Origin: Paenibacillus sacheonensis
GTDB taxonomy: Bacteria > Bacillota > Bacilli > Paenibacillales > Paenibacillaceae
DNA length: 64,000 nt
NCBI RefSeq assembly: GCF_009909195.1
Contig: NZ_JAAAMU010000002.1
Coordinates: forward strand, 521,667 to 585,666
Direction: 5' to 3'
The position numbers and the translations under genes are program-made. Shown piece after piece: positions 28,116-36,930 of this stretch (position 1 is the stretch's first letter; every line of letters starts with the position of its first letter). The notes under the pieces were generated by a model, which was not told the origin of the DNA, made no database searches, and saw only the letters and a program-made list of their open reading frames with translations.

Positions 28116-28610
28116 TTATAAATGAGGATCGTCACGTTTGATGTTCCTTTTCATTTTCGCTTGCCCTAATTTCCGAATTCCCATGAGCACGATCAATCCG
28201 GATAGCGTAATGGCAACGACTTCCCGGACAATAAAGAAGATAGGATGACGGTTGGGCTTTTCCTGTACGTTATGAATCCGGCGGTTCGTCTTCGCTTGGA
28301 TATAGGTAGCCTGCGAAACTTGAAAGTCGTATCGGCTCGCCTTCGATCCCGTTTGGCCAAGGAGGCTGACTTCGGCTTCGTAATCGCCGGGCTTCAGCTC
28401 GGTCATCTTAGGCAGGTAAACATTGAACATCACGTATTTTCCGTAACGTTCTAACAGTCTCCGCCCGCCTCGGACATCTGCATAATAGGCGATAATCGAA
28501 CCGACAAAATTCCCGAGCACGCCTGCCGTCACCACGCCGGCATAGGACATCAAACCGTTTGCCGCTGCCGCACCTCCGGTCAGCAGAATGACTTCGCTAT
28601 GTATCGGAAT
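28116..28610 (-). pseudogene. Chimera: DedA fragment fused to another membrane protein
   Basis: From 28610 the minus frame reads PIHSEVILLTGGAAAANGLM, then GVLGNFVGSIIAYY and GGRRLLERYGKY. This is the N-terminal core of a DedA/SNARE-associated membrane protein, with no start codon before it (TGA two codons upstream). After KYV the frame switches without a break to FNVYLPKMTELKPGDYEAEV, an Ig-like extracellular segment, then a transmembrane helix REVVAITLSGLIVLMGIRKL and a basic tail. Half of DedA is therefore replaced by the C-terminal part of an unrelated surface protein. A TTG at 28553 could start a 145-residue hybrid, but its ribosome site is poor. It is best read as a recombination product in decay. 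Confidence 0.6.
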
Positions 28611-28630
28611 TCAGGCGTCCTAAATTTGGG

Positions 28631-28684
28631 CTAGTCCTGCTCCGTAATGGTCACGTCGTCCTCGACGAGAAGAATCGTTTTCGT
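28631..28684 (-). pseudogene. Stub of a response-regulator gene
   Basis: The minus strand reads KTILLVEDDVTITEQD then a stop. This matches the opening of the intact regulator at 26425 (KTILLIEDDVTISELQ) with codon-level changes, and GGAAAGGAG lies just upstream. The initiator codon is degraded to ACG and everything after residue 16 is gone. Confidence 0.7.
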
Positions 28685-28780
28685 TCTGTTTCTCCTTTCC
28701 AGGACATGATGAAAATTCGCTGCGAAACCTCGATGCCGATGCCGTTCACACGAGACGGAATTTGACTCCGCATCTTTCCA

Positions 28781-28838
28781 CTCAGCATAAACAATGCATC
28801 TAAACTGATGGTGAACTACTTCTTAAAATTCTCTTAAC
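28781..28838 (-). repeat. Two-component control region, copy B
   Basis: This is a diverged copy of 28022-28080: both contain CTTAAAATTCT then TTAAC and a TCTAAACT core on the plus strand. It lies about 100 bases upstream of the response-regulator stub, as expected if a whole promoter-plus-gene unit was once duplicated. Confidence 0.6.
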
Positions 28839-28945
28839 TGCCGGTTAGGTTAAGAAATGCTGCCCATTTCCACCATTTTCAAGGAAATGCTTGTCCCGAC
28901 TGCCGAAACCTTGATTCCAATCCGAATGATTAAGCTGAAACAACG

Positions 28946-28968
28946 AAAAAGAGTCCCATAACGGAACT
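28946..28968 (-). terminator. Terminator of the YheC/D gene
   Basis: On the minus strand GAGTTCC pairs with GGGACTC and TTTTTCG follows, 10 bases past the stop codon. Confidence 0.75.
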
Positions 28969-28977
28969 CCCTCTTCA

Positions 28978-29712
28978 TTATTTCTTAGGATAGGCTTTGG
29001 AATATTGCATGATTTTCTTGAATACGCCGGGATCGGGATGTTTCTTGAAGATATAGGGATCCGGACAAGTATTCACTTCCAGAATCCAAGGATGCATCGT
29101 TTCGTCCATCGCGATATCGAGCCCGATCACATGAATGCCCGGGAATGCGCTTTGCATCGCCTGCCCCGCTTGTACGCCCAGCTTTGCGAGCGCTAGCAGC
29201 TTGGATTCCGGTTGGCTCGAATATGCCTTAAGCAACCGCGTCGCTGAGACGATTTTCCCGCCGCTGTGGTAGTTGGTCACGATTTTGCCCTTCGCCGCTA
29301 CCCGACCGATGATGCCCGTCGTTTCCCAGGTTCGGCTGGGTGATAATTGGACCATCACTCGGATATCGAATTTACGGCCATCGTGCTCGAGCAAGCGAAT
29401 TCCCTTCTGCACGAGATAACGTTTGCCGCCGGTTTGCCGCACGAGCGATTGGTACATGGGCCCGTATTGAGCGAAAGTCCGAATGGTCTTGCCAAGCTGG
29501 AACCGGTAGCCGCTTTCCAACCGTTCCACGCGCATGACCCCATTGCCGAAGGAACCAAATTCCGGTTTGATGTACACCATTCCGTACCGTTTCAAGCAAT
29601 CGAATAAGCTCGTTTTGTTCATTCGCTGGGTCTCGGGGACATAGCGTGACAAGGCTCTGGTCTTGGTTAGGGCTGCCGTCTTTCTCCATTTGCTGGCTAC
29701 ATATCGCGTCAT
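28978..29712 (-). CDS. YheC/YheD-family ATP-grasp protein
   Basis: The protein has 244 residues. It shows ATP-grasp landmarks of the spore-coat-associated YheC/YheD family: MVYIKPEFGSFGNGVMRVE (nucleotide-binding loop), YLVQKGIRL, KFDIRVMVQ, and the metal-binding end DIAMDETMHPWILEVNTCPD. It is shorter than typical YheD proteins because it lacks the N-terminal preATP-grasp part, as some family members do. The ATG at 29712 follows an AAAAGGAGACG site. It is a single gene with its own terminator. Family knowledge links it to spores, which fits a spore-former; the ligated substrate is unknown. Confidence 0.85.
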   Translation of the reverse strand: MTRYVASKWRKTAALTKTRALSRYVPETQRMNKTSLFDCLKRYGMVYIKPEFGSFGNGVMRVERLESGYRFQLGKTIRTFAQYGPMYQSLVRQTGGKRYLVQKGIRLLEHDGRKFDIRVMVQLSPSRTWETTGIIGRVAAKGKIVTNYHSGGKIVSATRLLKAYSSQPESKLLALAKLGVQAGQAMQSAFPGIHVIGLDIAMDETMHPWILEVNTCPDPYIFKKHPDPGVFKKIMQYSKAYPKK

Positions 29713-30070
29713 CGTCGTCTCCTTTTTAGATCAGATGGTTCTTGTAAATCGCCATCAGCTCGAAGCGGTTTTTCCCGTTACGCCGGCGACGGATAAGCGA
29801 AGAGACGGTACGGACTTACGGGCAATTCCGAATGCCCTCAATAGAGTCGGGACACCTTTTCTGGCAATAAGCCTTCACCTTCCGAATCGCGTTCGCCAAA
29901 TACGTTTGCTTCGACCCGCCGGCTACTCGCAAGATCGTCGTATTGCCGATGATAGCTCCCCTTGGAGTTGTATTACAAACTATTCGATGCCTCCTGTAAG
30001 TTGATAGGCTGCTATTTATACGAGCGAAATTTAATAATTGAAAATGGGTACATTCTCGATGGAGGATAAA
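29713..30070. other. Gap without a supported gene
   Basis: Open frames exist on both strands, but none shows a known pattern or a proper ribosome site. The gap separates the YheC/D gene from the ArsR remnant and is probably decayed sequence. Confidence 0.35.
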
Positions 30071-30200
30071 AGCTCCCAATTGGAGTCATCACCACGATAT
30101 CCGTCAAGTCGCAAACGTACACGCTGCCTTTCTGGGTCAATTCATACATGACTTGCAGCCGTTTTTGATCGGATAAGGCTTTAACACGCTGGGCAGCAGG
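30071..30200 (-). pseudogene. Fragment of a second ArsR-type repressor
   Basis: The minus strand reads RVKALSDQKRLQVMYELTQK then GSVYVCDLTDIVVMT. This is the dimerisation helix and first half of the ArsR/SmtB winged helix, comparable to [19 protein letters not shown] and [10 protein letters not shown] in the intact repressor at 30432. The recognition helix and C-terminus are missing and the sequence diverges after VVMTP. It points away from the ars operon. Confidence 0.65.
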
Positions 30201-30340
30201 CCAATGCCGGCTGCTTGAAAACAGGTTCCCTACCCACTACCTTGCCAAAATGACGGTATCTCCTTTTTCCGTTTCCCCATCCGACCCAATTACGCCATCC
30301 ATGGAAAGTTAATGAGATTTTCGATGCTGAATCAGCGTTC

Positions 30341-30381
30341 ACTAATATAATTATTTACTTATATAATCAACCGTGTATAAT
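30341..30381 (+). promoter_or_regulatory. ars operon promoter with repeated AT-rich operator
   Basis: TTTACT (30354-30359) and TATAAT (30376-30381), 16 bp apart, form a sigma-A-type promoter. Two direct repeats, ACTAATATAAT (30341-30351) and ACTTATATAAT (30357-30367), overlap the -35 and spacer. A repressor bound there would block RNA polymerase, as expected for ArsR autoregulation. Confidence 0.65.
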
Positions 30382-30431
30382 ACGAATTGAATAACGAAGA
30401 AGTTTTGGTATTGAAAGGGGTCTGAACCAAT

Positions 30432-30746
30432 TTGCAAACCATCGAAGAAATGTCCGAATCGCTTAAGCTTCTCTCCGATAAAACCAGATTGACGATTATG
30501 GCATTACTTCGCCATAAAGAGATGTGCGTCTGCGACATCGTTGATTTATTGGAAACGACACAACCGAACGTAAGTCAGCATCTGAAAAAATTAAGGACCG
30601 GTGGTCTGATCAATGAAGAACGCCGGAGCCAGTGGATTTATTATTCTTTAAATGTGGAAGATAAGCCTCATTTGAAACAAGTTATCGATCAACTTCCATC
30701 CATGAAAGAACGAATCGATGCTTTTAAATCACAGGGTTGTACCTAA
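30432..30746 (+). CDS. arsR: ArsR-family arsenite-responsive repressor
   Basis: The protein has 104 residues with one winged-helix domain. [20 protein letters not shown] contains the Cys-x-Cys at the start of the DNA-contacting helix region, where classical ArsR proteins bind arsenite. [15 protein letters not shown] is the recognition helix and following turn. The start is TTG at 30432, about 11 bases after AAGGGG. It is the first gene of arsR-arsB-arsC and would repress the promoter at 30354-30381 until arsenite binds. Confidence 0.9.
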   Translation: MQTIEEMSESLKLLSDKTRLTIMALLRHKEMCVCDIVDLLETTQPNVSQHLKKLRTGGLINEERRSQWIYYSLNVEDKPHLKQVIDQLPSMKERIDAFKSQGCT

Positions 30747-30760
30747 TCTCGGGAGGCACT

Positions 30761-32053
30761 ATGCTGGCTATTGCGTCGATTATTTTTCTCATTACGTTAG
30801 TATTTGTTATCTGGCAGCCGAAAGGCCTTAACATCGGCTGGTCCGCTTGTGGAGGCGCCGTCATTGCGTTAATCTTCGGTGTCGTCAGTTTTCAAGATGT
30901 ATGGGACGTCACCCAAATTGTTTGGAACGCTACACTTGCGTTCGTGGCTGTTATTCTGATTTCGCTCATACTCGATGAGATTGGTTTCTTTGAGTGGGCG
31001 GCGCTTCACATGGCTCGTTTCGCCAAGGGGAACGGTAATCTCATGTTCGTCTATGTCATTCTGCTTGGCGCCGCGGTTGCTGCATTCTTCGCAAATGACG
31101 GTGCCGCGCTCATCTTGACGCCAATCGTCCTGGCGATGGTCCGGGCGTTGAGGTTTGATGAACGCATGATCCTTCCATTCATCATGGCAAGTGGCTTCAT
31201 CTCCGATACCGCTTCGCTTCCGCTGGTCGTCAGTAACCTCGTGAATATTGTATCGTCGGACTTCTTCGGCGTAGGATTTGCAGAGTACGCCAGTCGGATG
31301 ATTGTTCCGACGCTTTTCTCGGTCGCTGCCAGTTTGCTCGTGCTCTTCCTTTTCTACCGAAAAAGCATACCGAAGAATTATGATCTGGCTCAATTGAAGA
31401 AACCGGTCGATGCGATAAAGGACATGAGATTATTCAAGATCTCTTGGATTATCCTTGTCGTTCTGCTCATCGCGTATTTAACGAGTGAGTTTATTGAAGT
31501 GCCAGTATCCATTTTTGCAGGCGCAGCAGCACTCGTGTTCTTGTTCCTTGCCAGGCGAAGCAGGGAAATTCATACCTGGAAGCTTGTAAGAGGCGCACCC
31601 TGGGCTGTGGTTGTCTTCTCTATCGGGATGTATGTTGTCGTTTATGGTCTTCGTAACGTCGGCTTAACGGATGAGCTGGGTAATCTCTTCAAATGGACCG
31701 GCGATCAAGGCTTGTTCGTCGGAACCATAGGTTCCGGTTTCATCGCGGCCATTCTCTCCTCCATCATGAACAATATGCCGACCGTCATGATTGATGCGCT
31801 AGCCATTCATGGTACAAATCCGACGGGCATCATTCGTGAAGCGTTCATCTACGCGAACGTCATCGGTTCCGATCTGGGTCCTAAGATAACACCGATCGGA
31901 TCGCTCGCAACCTTACTCTGGCTGCATGTGCTATCCAGCAAAGGCGTGAGGATCTCTTGGGGCACTTACTTCAAGACCGGCATTATTCTAACGGTTCCCG
32001 TGTTGTTCATTACGCTATCCGGCCTTTATCTATGGTTAAAAATTGTAGGCTGA
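30761..32053 (+). CDS. arsB: Arsenite efflux permease ArsB
   Basis: The protein has about 430 residues and some ten to twelve hydrophobic helices. It has the ArsB/NhaD-type pattern: [40 protein letters not shown] and [16 protein letters not shown], which form the ion-translocation region. The ATG at 30761 has GGGAGG upstream; an earlier TTG at 30737 overlaps arsR and is less likely. It exports arsenite, driven by membrane potential, and lies 14 bp after arsR. Confidence 0.95.
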   Translation: MLAIASIIFLITLVFVIWQPKGLNIGWSACGGAVIALIFGVVSFQDVWDVTQIVWNATLAFVAVILISLILDEIGFFEWAALHMARFAKGNGNLMFVYVILLGAAVAAFFANDGAALILTPIVLAMVRALRFDERMILPFIMASGFISDTASLPLVVSNLVNIVSSDFFGVGFAEYASRMIVPTLFSVAASLLVLFLFYRKSIPKNYDLAQLKKPVDAIKDMRLFKISWIILVVLLIAYLTSEFIEVPVSIFAGAAALVFLFLARRSREIHTWKLVRGAPWAVVVFSIGMYVVVYGLRNVGLTDELGNLFKWTGDQGLFVGTIGSGFIAAILSSIMNNMPTVMIDALAIHGTNPTGIIREAFIYANVIGSDLGPKITPIGSLATLLWLHVLSSKGVRISWGTYFKTGIILTVPVLFITLSGLYLWLKIVG

Positions 32054-32097
32054 ATTTCTCGCTAACTAATCCTTCAAGCGCAAAGGGGTAATTCGAA

Positions 32098-32523
32098 ATG
32101 AGTAACAAACCACTGGTTTATTTTCTGTGCACGGGTAATTCTTGCCGCAGCCAAATCGCCGATGGCTTCCTGAACGCCCTTGGAAGCGACAAATACGAAG
32201 TGAAAAGTGCAGGGCTTGAAGCGCACGGATTGAATCCTCGTGCCGTTCAAGCCATGAAGGAAGCTGGCGTCGATATCAACGGCAATAGCTCCAATGTCAT
32301 TGATACGGAGACGTTAAACCGCGCAACTTATGTCATTACGCTTTGTGGGCATGCCGACGAACATTGCCCTGTGATCTTGAACAAGAATGTAATCAAATGG
32401 CACTGGGGCTTCGAGGATCCTGCAAAAGCGGCTGGGACAGAAGAAGAAATTATGGCCCAATTCCGGGACGTTCGTGACGCCATTAAAGCCCGTATCGAGC
32501 AATTTCTGAAAGACGGTGAATAG
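32098..32523 (+). CDS. arsC: Thioredoxin-coupled arsenate reductase ArsC
   Basis: The protein has 141 residues of the low-molecular-weight phosphatase fold. [16 protein letters not shown] holds the nucleophilic Cys-x5-Arg loop. [10 protein letters not shown] carries the two further cysteines needed for the intramolecular disulfide relay of pI258-type ArsC. The end part has the DPA motif ([13 protein letters not shown]). AAAGGGG precedes the ATG. It reduces arsenate to arsenite for export by ArsB, 44 bp upstream. Confidence 0.95.
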   Translation: MSNKPLVYFLCTGNSCRSQIADGFLNALGSDKYEVKSAGLEAHGLNPRAVQAMKEAGVDINGNSSNVIDTETLNRATYVITLCGHADEHCPVILNKNVIKWHWGFEDPAKAAGTEEEIMAQFRDVRDAIKARIEQFLKDGE

Positions 32524-32525
32524 GC

Positions 32526-32690
32526 ATGTCGGCGTCGGTCAAACGGATGCACGTGGCCGTCAACTGTTCAGAGCTGGAGAAGGCGCTTGCGTTCTGGCGC
32601 AACTTCATCGAAAATGTCTTGTCACCCGACACTGAAAGCGAAAAAAAGGCCGGCAGGCATCGCCTGCGGGCCTTTTTTTCGATTCGATAG
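32526..32690 (+). pseudogene. Truncated VOC-family protein, possibly ArsI-like
   Basis: Two bases after arsC a frame opens MSASVKRMHVAVNCSELEKA then LAFWRNF. This is the first beta-alpha unit of vicinal-oxygen-chelate proteins, and KRMHVAVNVSDLEKS-type starts are typical of ArsI C-As lyases and cadmium-induced CadI, which sit in ars operons. Homology ends after about 28 residues. The frame then runs through the terminator hairpin to TAG. The rest of the gene is missing, so a function for methylated arsenicals was probably lost. ArsI identity is inferred from context. Confidence 0.6.
32641..32679. terminator. Bidirectional terminator between ars operon and AKR gene
   Basis: AAAAAAAGGCC-GCAGGC and GCCTGC-GGCCTTTTTTT form a long stem with a 3-base loop. 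T-runs occur on both strands, so it closes the ars operon and also the convergent aldo/keto reductase gene. Confidence 0.9.
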
Positions 32691-32704
32691 GACAGGACGA
32701 CCTG

Positions 32705-33670
32705 TTACCACGCGTACGCGCGCGGTGCATCCCCGCCCGGGCCGGGGAAAATTTCGTCGAGACGCTTCAACGTCGCTTCGTCCAATTCCAGCTCGACCGC
32801 GCGCAGCGTTCGGTTGAACTGCTCGATCGTACGGACGCCCGTAATTGGCGCGGTAACGGCCGGGTTGGACAGCAGCCAGGCCAGCGCGACGATATCCTCG
32901 CGCTCCCCAAGATCATCGCACAGCTTGGCGAACGCTTCTAGCTGCGGACGGTGCTTCTCCACCCGCTCGATATCGCCGCTGCGTCTGCTTGCGTCGCCGC
33001 GAAGCGCGTTGCCCGCAAGCAGGCCGCCGTCCAACGGGCTCCACGGCATGACGCCAAGACCCAGACTTTGCGACGCCGGCAGCACTTCCAGCTCGGGCAG
33101 GCGACAGAGCAGATTGTACTTATGCTGCTCGGATACGAGGCCGATAATACCGCGCGTTTTCGCTTCGCCCTGGGCGACCGCGATATCCCAGCCGGCGAAG
33201 TTGCTCGAGCCGACGTAACCGATTTTGCCTTGATGCGCGGCGATTTCGAACGCATGCCACAGCTCGGCCCAGCTCACGTTTCGGTCGATATGGTGCATTT
33301 GGTACAGCTCGATATGGTCCGTTTGCAGACGGCGAAGCGAGCCTTCCAGGTGGCGACGGATTTTGTATGCGGACAAACCGGCTTCGCGGTTCGGTCCGTC
33401 GTTGTCGTCGTGCATATCATTGTAGACCTTCGTCGCGAGCACGGTGCGTTCGCGGCGGCCTCCGCCTTGTTTGAACCAGCTGCCGATTATTTCTTCGGTG
33501 CGGCCCAAGGCGTATTGGTTTGCCGTATCAAAGAAATTGATGCCCGCATCGAGCGCTGCATCCATGATGCGAAACGCTTCCTTCTCCTCCGTATTCCAGC
33601 CGAAATTCATCGTGCCAAGGCACAGCCGGCTGACCTTCAGCCCGGACTTTCCTAAATACGTATACTTCAT
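32705..33670 (-). CDS. Aldo/keto reductase
   Basis: A 321-residue TIM-barrel NADPH oxidoreductase. The catalytic tetrad can be placed: Asp and Tyr in FFDTANQYALGRTEE, Lys in VLATKVYND, His in YQMHHIDRN. SNFAGWDIA and the C-terminal segment GVRTIEQFNRTLRAVEL fit cofactor binding. The start chosen is ATG at 33670 with AAGGGA upstream; a GTG four codons earlier is possible. It is convergent with the ars operon and shows no link to it. Confidence 0.92.
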   Translation of the reverse strand: MKYTYLGKSGLKVSRLCLGTMNFGWNTEEKEAFRIMDAALDAGINFFDTANQYALGRTEEIIGSWFKQGGGRRERTVLATKVYNDMHDDNDGPNREAGLSAYKIRRHLEGSLRRLQTDHIELYQMHHIDRNVSWAELWHAFEIAAHQGKIGYVGSSNFAGWDIAVAQGEAKTRGIIGLVSEQHKYNLLCRLPELEVLPASQSLGLGVMPWSPLDGGLLAGNALRGDASRRSGDIERVEKHRPQLEAFAKLCDDLGEREDIVALAWLLSNPAVTAPITGVRTIEQFNRTLRAVELELDEATLKRLDEIFPGPGGDAPRAYAW

Positions 33671-33812
33671 GAATCCCTTCACCGTCCTTTTATAATTGAA
33701 AGACGGGCGTTACGTTCGGTTTGACGCATACCCATAGACGATTATACCTTAAACCCTCCATTGTCCAAACTTATGTATCTATGAATAACCGCCGTCTGCG
33801 AAAATAGCAAAC

Positions 33813-33853
33813 GCCGCCCGAATACTCCTGTTAAGGAGTTCGAGCGGCTTTTT
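33813..33853. terminator. Terminator-like hairpin
   Basis: GCCGC-CGAA-ACTCCT pairs with AGGAGTTCGAGCGGC, with TTTTTC on the plus side and a poorer T-run on the minus side. It lies between the DUF1259 gene and the AKR gene and probably ends the DUF1259 transcript. Confidence 0.6.
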
Positions 33854-33916
33854 CTTCGAGAACGTATAGCTGCTTGCGATTATATCGTACAACTTCGATT
33901 AAACCGCAGTCCGGAG

Positions 33917-34333
33917 TTAACCCAAGAACGCGATAGAACGTTTTACTTTTCTCGCAAAGTCAACGGGATTATCGATCGACTCCCAATGGATATACATGAG
34001 ACGAGGGTTCTCAAACAGCCAGTGATTATGGACTGCCGTTACTTTTATCCCGTTTTTGCGAAGATTGGAAAGCAACCGATTTACCTGGTTTTGGAAGAGC
34101 GCCGTTTCCCCTAAACAGAGTGCGCGCCCTGAACTGTCCAATGACTCGAACGAGAACAATTGATAGCGAACCAAAGGAGACGCGGTACGTCTTCCCAATA
34201 TTGCGGCATTGATCTTTCTGTTTCTAGAGACAAAGCAGACGGGGCCTTTTGTGATTTCATGCTCCGTACCGCCTAAAATAGATGAGAATTGATTGCAAAT
34301 CCTTATAAAACGCGGGCTAGCTTTCACCGCCAT
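33917..34333 (-). CDS. DUF1259-family protein, copy 2
   Basis: The protein has 138 residues. It carries the family core KVTAVHNHWLFENPRLMYIHWESI, here read as VHNHW and MYIHWE blocks, with GETALFQNQVNRLLSNL before it. The His residues could bind a metal. The start ATG at 34333 gives MAVKASPRF, aligning with its neighbour's MAEQVKVSPQF, and has GAGAGG nine bases upstream; eight extra codons upstream are rejected. It lies 47 bp after the paralogue at 34381. DUF1259 proteins are mostly of unknown function. Confidence 0.85.
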   Translation of the reverse strand: MAVKASPRFIRICNQFSSILGGTEHEITKGPVCFVSRNRKINAAILGRRTASPLVRYQLFSFESLDSSGRALCLGETALFQNQVNRLLSNLRKNGIKVTAVHNHWLFENPRLMYIHWESIDNPVDFARKVKRSIAFLG

Positions 34334-34380
34334 ACGAATCATCCTCTCTTGTTTCATAACCTATAGACATTGCTCCGCCA

Positions 34381-34800
34381 TTAACCCAGGAACGCAATGG
34401 AGTCTTTGGTTTTTCTAGCAAATACAACAGGATTCATGATGGCTTCCCAGTGCATATACATTAAGCGGGGATTTTCTTTCAGCCAGTGATTATGAATCGC
34501 AGTCACTTTGATTCCCCGTTTACGGAGATTCGTGATCAATCGATTAACCTGATTTTGATGCACGGCAGTTTCGCCCAGGCAAAGAGCACGACCCGATCGA
34601 TCGAGAGATTCAAACGAGAACATTTGCATTTGAACGAGAGGTGATTGCGTTCTCCTCCCCAAGATCGTCTCCCTGAGCTTGGTCATCCGGGTGACAAAAC
34701 AAACCGGACCTGCCTCTATTTCTGATTCGCCTCCAAGAATTTTTCCGAATTGCATACAGAGTCTTTTGAATTGCGGGCTTACCTTCACTTGTTCGGCCAT
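34381..34800 (-). CDS. DUF1259-family protein, copy 1
   Basis: A 139-residue paralogue of the gene at 33917. Shared blocks include LGRRTxSPLVxxQxFSFESL, SGRALCLGETA, HNHWL and the common ending SIAFLG. AAAGGAGGAAAAAT precedes the ATG, a strong site. The pair are probably co-transcribed from a promoter between this gene and the GMC oxidoreductase terminator. No signal peptide is visible. Confidence 0.87.
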   Translation of the reverse strand: MAEQVKVSPQFKRLCMQFGKILGGESEIEAGPVCFVTRMTKLRETILGRRTQSPLVQMQMFSFESLDRSGRALCLGETAVHQNQVNRLITNLRKRGIKVTAIHNHWLKENPRLMYMHWEAIMNPVVFARKTKDSIAFLG

Positions 34801-34878
34801 ATTTTTCCTCCTTTAGTCGCGTTCTGGATAATGTATGTTCAAGGCCGGAAATTGGAGTTGGACAAATTACCGGTAACA

Positions 34879-34903
34879 AAAAAAAACCGCGTCCGCGGAC
34901 GCG
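34879..34903 (-). terminator. Terminator of the GMC oxidoreductase gene
   Basis: CGCGTCCG and CGGACGCG form a perfect palindromic stem. On the minus strand GTTTTTTTTTG follows. It starts directly after the stop codon. Confidence 0.85.
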
Positions 34904-34904
34904 A

Positions 34905-36533
34905 TTATTCCCCGTCAGCTTCGTGCAGTTCATTTATTTTCCTATGTTTTTGATTGATGTTCGCCTTTTTCTTAAGCTGCCGAGCAATCGTATAGCCGAT
35001 AAGAAAAGCCGCTGCCGAGGTGTTCCCGTCGACAGTAAACGGGATTATGGAAGCATCTGCAACGATTAAATCCTTTACCCCATGAACCTGGCCTCGTCGA
35101 TCTACAACTCCTCCTCTTGTTAAAGGCGCCATACGCAATGATCCCTGTTGATGGTGGTTATGGTCAAAATTTTCCTTAATGAATGCCTCCAACCGGGAAT
35201 CGTCCTCAATCTCTTCCAGGGTCGGCGCAACCAATTGATAAGAAGGATCGATTGCTTTCAGCTCCGCCGCGATAGCCTTCATGTAAATTTTGTAACTGTT
35301 CTTAACCGATTCTAAATCGTCCGGATTCATCAGAAAACCTTCATCCGCCAAACCTATGGTCAAGGGGTCATTATTCTGGATCTTGATGCTTCCGCGGCTT
35401 TTCGGGCGTAACCATAAGATCGCAATAGTCAGCGTTCCTTCGGCAGGTATGCCGATAAGTTGAACGGCCCGTCTGTCGGGATCCTTTCCGGAAGGGTCCG
35501 GCAGGAAAGCTCCGCCTGCATATAAGGCATTCGGATCACCTTGAGGCAAGGCCTGATCACCGGGATTCGTCGTGAACGATGCAAAGTTAAGCGTATGGTT
35601 TCTTAAGTTCTTTCCGACATTGGAATTATCGAATACGACAGGTATGCCTGCTTGCCGAAGAAGTTTGGCGGGTCCGATGCCGGATAGCATTAATAGCTGA
35701 GCGCTGTTGATTCCAGCCGAAAGGATAACCTTCTTCCTGGCGTATGCGCAAAGACGCTCTCCTTCCTTGAGAAGCTCGACTCCGATCGCGCGCGTATGGG
35801 AGAAGAGAACGCGGAGCGCGGTTGTCTTAACGAATACCCGCAGCTTCCGTCCTTTCGCGCCACTCCCGTTTGGGAGCATAATATCCGATGATAAGAAAGC
35901 GCTAGACGAGCTTTCTCTCGTTCCATCCGGTTTTTGATAGAGCTGCCAGCGCGTAAACGGTCCTAATGGAGTTCGGGGATCATTATAATCGACAATTTCC
36001 GGATATCCGGTGGCTCGTTCAATGGCTGCGGTTAATTTGTCGGCCATCGTTGTCGGATTCCTCGGTGCCTGCCGGATGTTGATTCGCCCTCTAAACCCTC
36101 GAAACTGCGAATTGTCCGATTGACCGTTATACTTCTCTAATTTTTTGAAGCGAAGTATTGCGCGTCTAGGCGACCATAATGGTCCAAGCAGCTTTTCCCA
36201 CTCTCTAAAAACAGCCGATGTAGGCCGCACGTATTGTTCCCCGTTAATGGATGAACCTCCGCCCAGAAGCCGCCCCGTCGTCCATTCGAAAGAGCGGTCA
36301 TCAACCCCTTCTTGAGGTACTCCCTCCCCTTGCCAGAAATACCGAGGGGAAAAGCGCATCTCTAATTCCGAGGCAAACGTGGAATCTCTGATCGCCTTAT
36401 CCTTGTCGCGATTCTCGCCTGCTTCTATAAGAAGGACCGACGTCTTTTTATCGTCCGATAACGTTTTGGCAATTACCGCTCCAGTCGGTCCCGTTCCGAC
36501 AACAATATAGTCGAACATTAATTTTTTGCCCAA
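34905..36533 (-). CDS. GMC-family FAD oxidoreductase
   Basis: The protein has 542 residues. The FAD loop is DYIVVGTGPTGAVIAKTL. GMC signatures are GRLLGGGSSINGEQYVRP and SAGINSAQLLMLSGIGP. The C-terminal DHNHHQQGSLRMAP and VDGNTSAAAFLIG hold the catalytic His-Asn region. The start is TTG at 36533, six bases after GGAGGTG; the ATG five codons later is too far from the site. It may oxidise an alcohol or sugar. No neighbour identifies the substrate. Confidence 0.9.
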   Translation of the reverse strand: MGKKLMFDYIVVGTGPTGAVIAKTLSDDKKTSVLLIEAGENRDKDKAIRDSTFASELEMRFSPRYFWQGEGVPQEGVDDRSFEWTTGRLLGGGSSINGEQYVRPTSAVFREWEKLLGPLWSPRRAILRFKKLEKYNGQSDNSQFRGFRGRINIRQAPRNPTTMADKLTAAIERATGYPEIVDYNDPRTPLGPFTRWQLYQKPDGTRESSSSAFLSSDIMLPNGSGAKGRKLRVFVKTTALRVLFSHTRAIGVELLKEGERLCAYARKKVILSAGINSAQLLMLSGIGPAKLLRQAGIPVVFDNSNVGKNLRNHTLNFASFTTNPGDQALPQGDPNALYAGGAFLPDPSGKDPDRRAVQLIGIPAEGTLTIAILWLRPKSRGSIKIQNNDPLTIGLADEGFLMNPDDLESVKNSYKIYMKAIAAELKAIDPSYQLVAPTLEEIEDDSRLEAFIKENFDHNHHQQGSLRMAPLTRGGVVDRRGQVHGVKDLIVADASIIPFTVDGNTSAAAFLIGYTIARQLKKKANINQKHRKINELHEADGE

Positions 36534-36594
36534 CTTAACACCTCCAATAAGCTTATGTAGCCTATTTCATCTTCAATATACTTGTGCCTGTTTA

Positions 36595-36628
36595 TAAAAA
36601 AAATAGACCGTCCAGCGCGGATGGTCTA
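36595..36628 (-). terminator. Hairpin upstream of the GMC gene
   Basis: TAGACCATCC pairs with GGACGGTCTA and is followed on the minus strand by TTTTTTTT. It could end a transcript from the nucleotidyltransferase side, about 300 bases downstream of that gene. Confidence 0.7.
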
Positions 36629-36930
36629 CTCCCTGTTTTTTCGAATAATAGTTCGTCTGGCAATGAGCATCGCGCAAGCATGCGATAGATAAACCTACTC
36701 CTCATTCGGAATTTGCAATCCCCTATACATACGCAGCGTACTCTGAAAGGCACGTTCAATGACGATATGAGGCAGCCGGTCAAATATCAGCTGCCGTTTA
36801 CATTGAAGTAACGGGCAGAATCGCTTACTGATAGATATTGAATCGAACGAATATAGTCACGTTCCGACGGGCTTAGGGGGCTGCATGTGGTCACTCGCTT
36901 CCCAGAGTAACCCGGAGCGTCAATTTGGTG
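36629..36930. other. Gap with possible gene debris
   Basis: No intact gene. Two short minus frames look protein-like: one ends SDSARYFNVNGS at ~36789 and another ends MYRGLQIPNEE at ~36695. Neither was matched to a family, and they may be remains of one gene broken by a frameshift. Confidence 0.3.

Noticed and set aside
36640..36920. Protein-like frames ending FNVNGS and GLQIPNEE
   Set aside because: They could be remains of a gene, but no family could be named and the frames are short, so they are listed only as debris.
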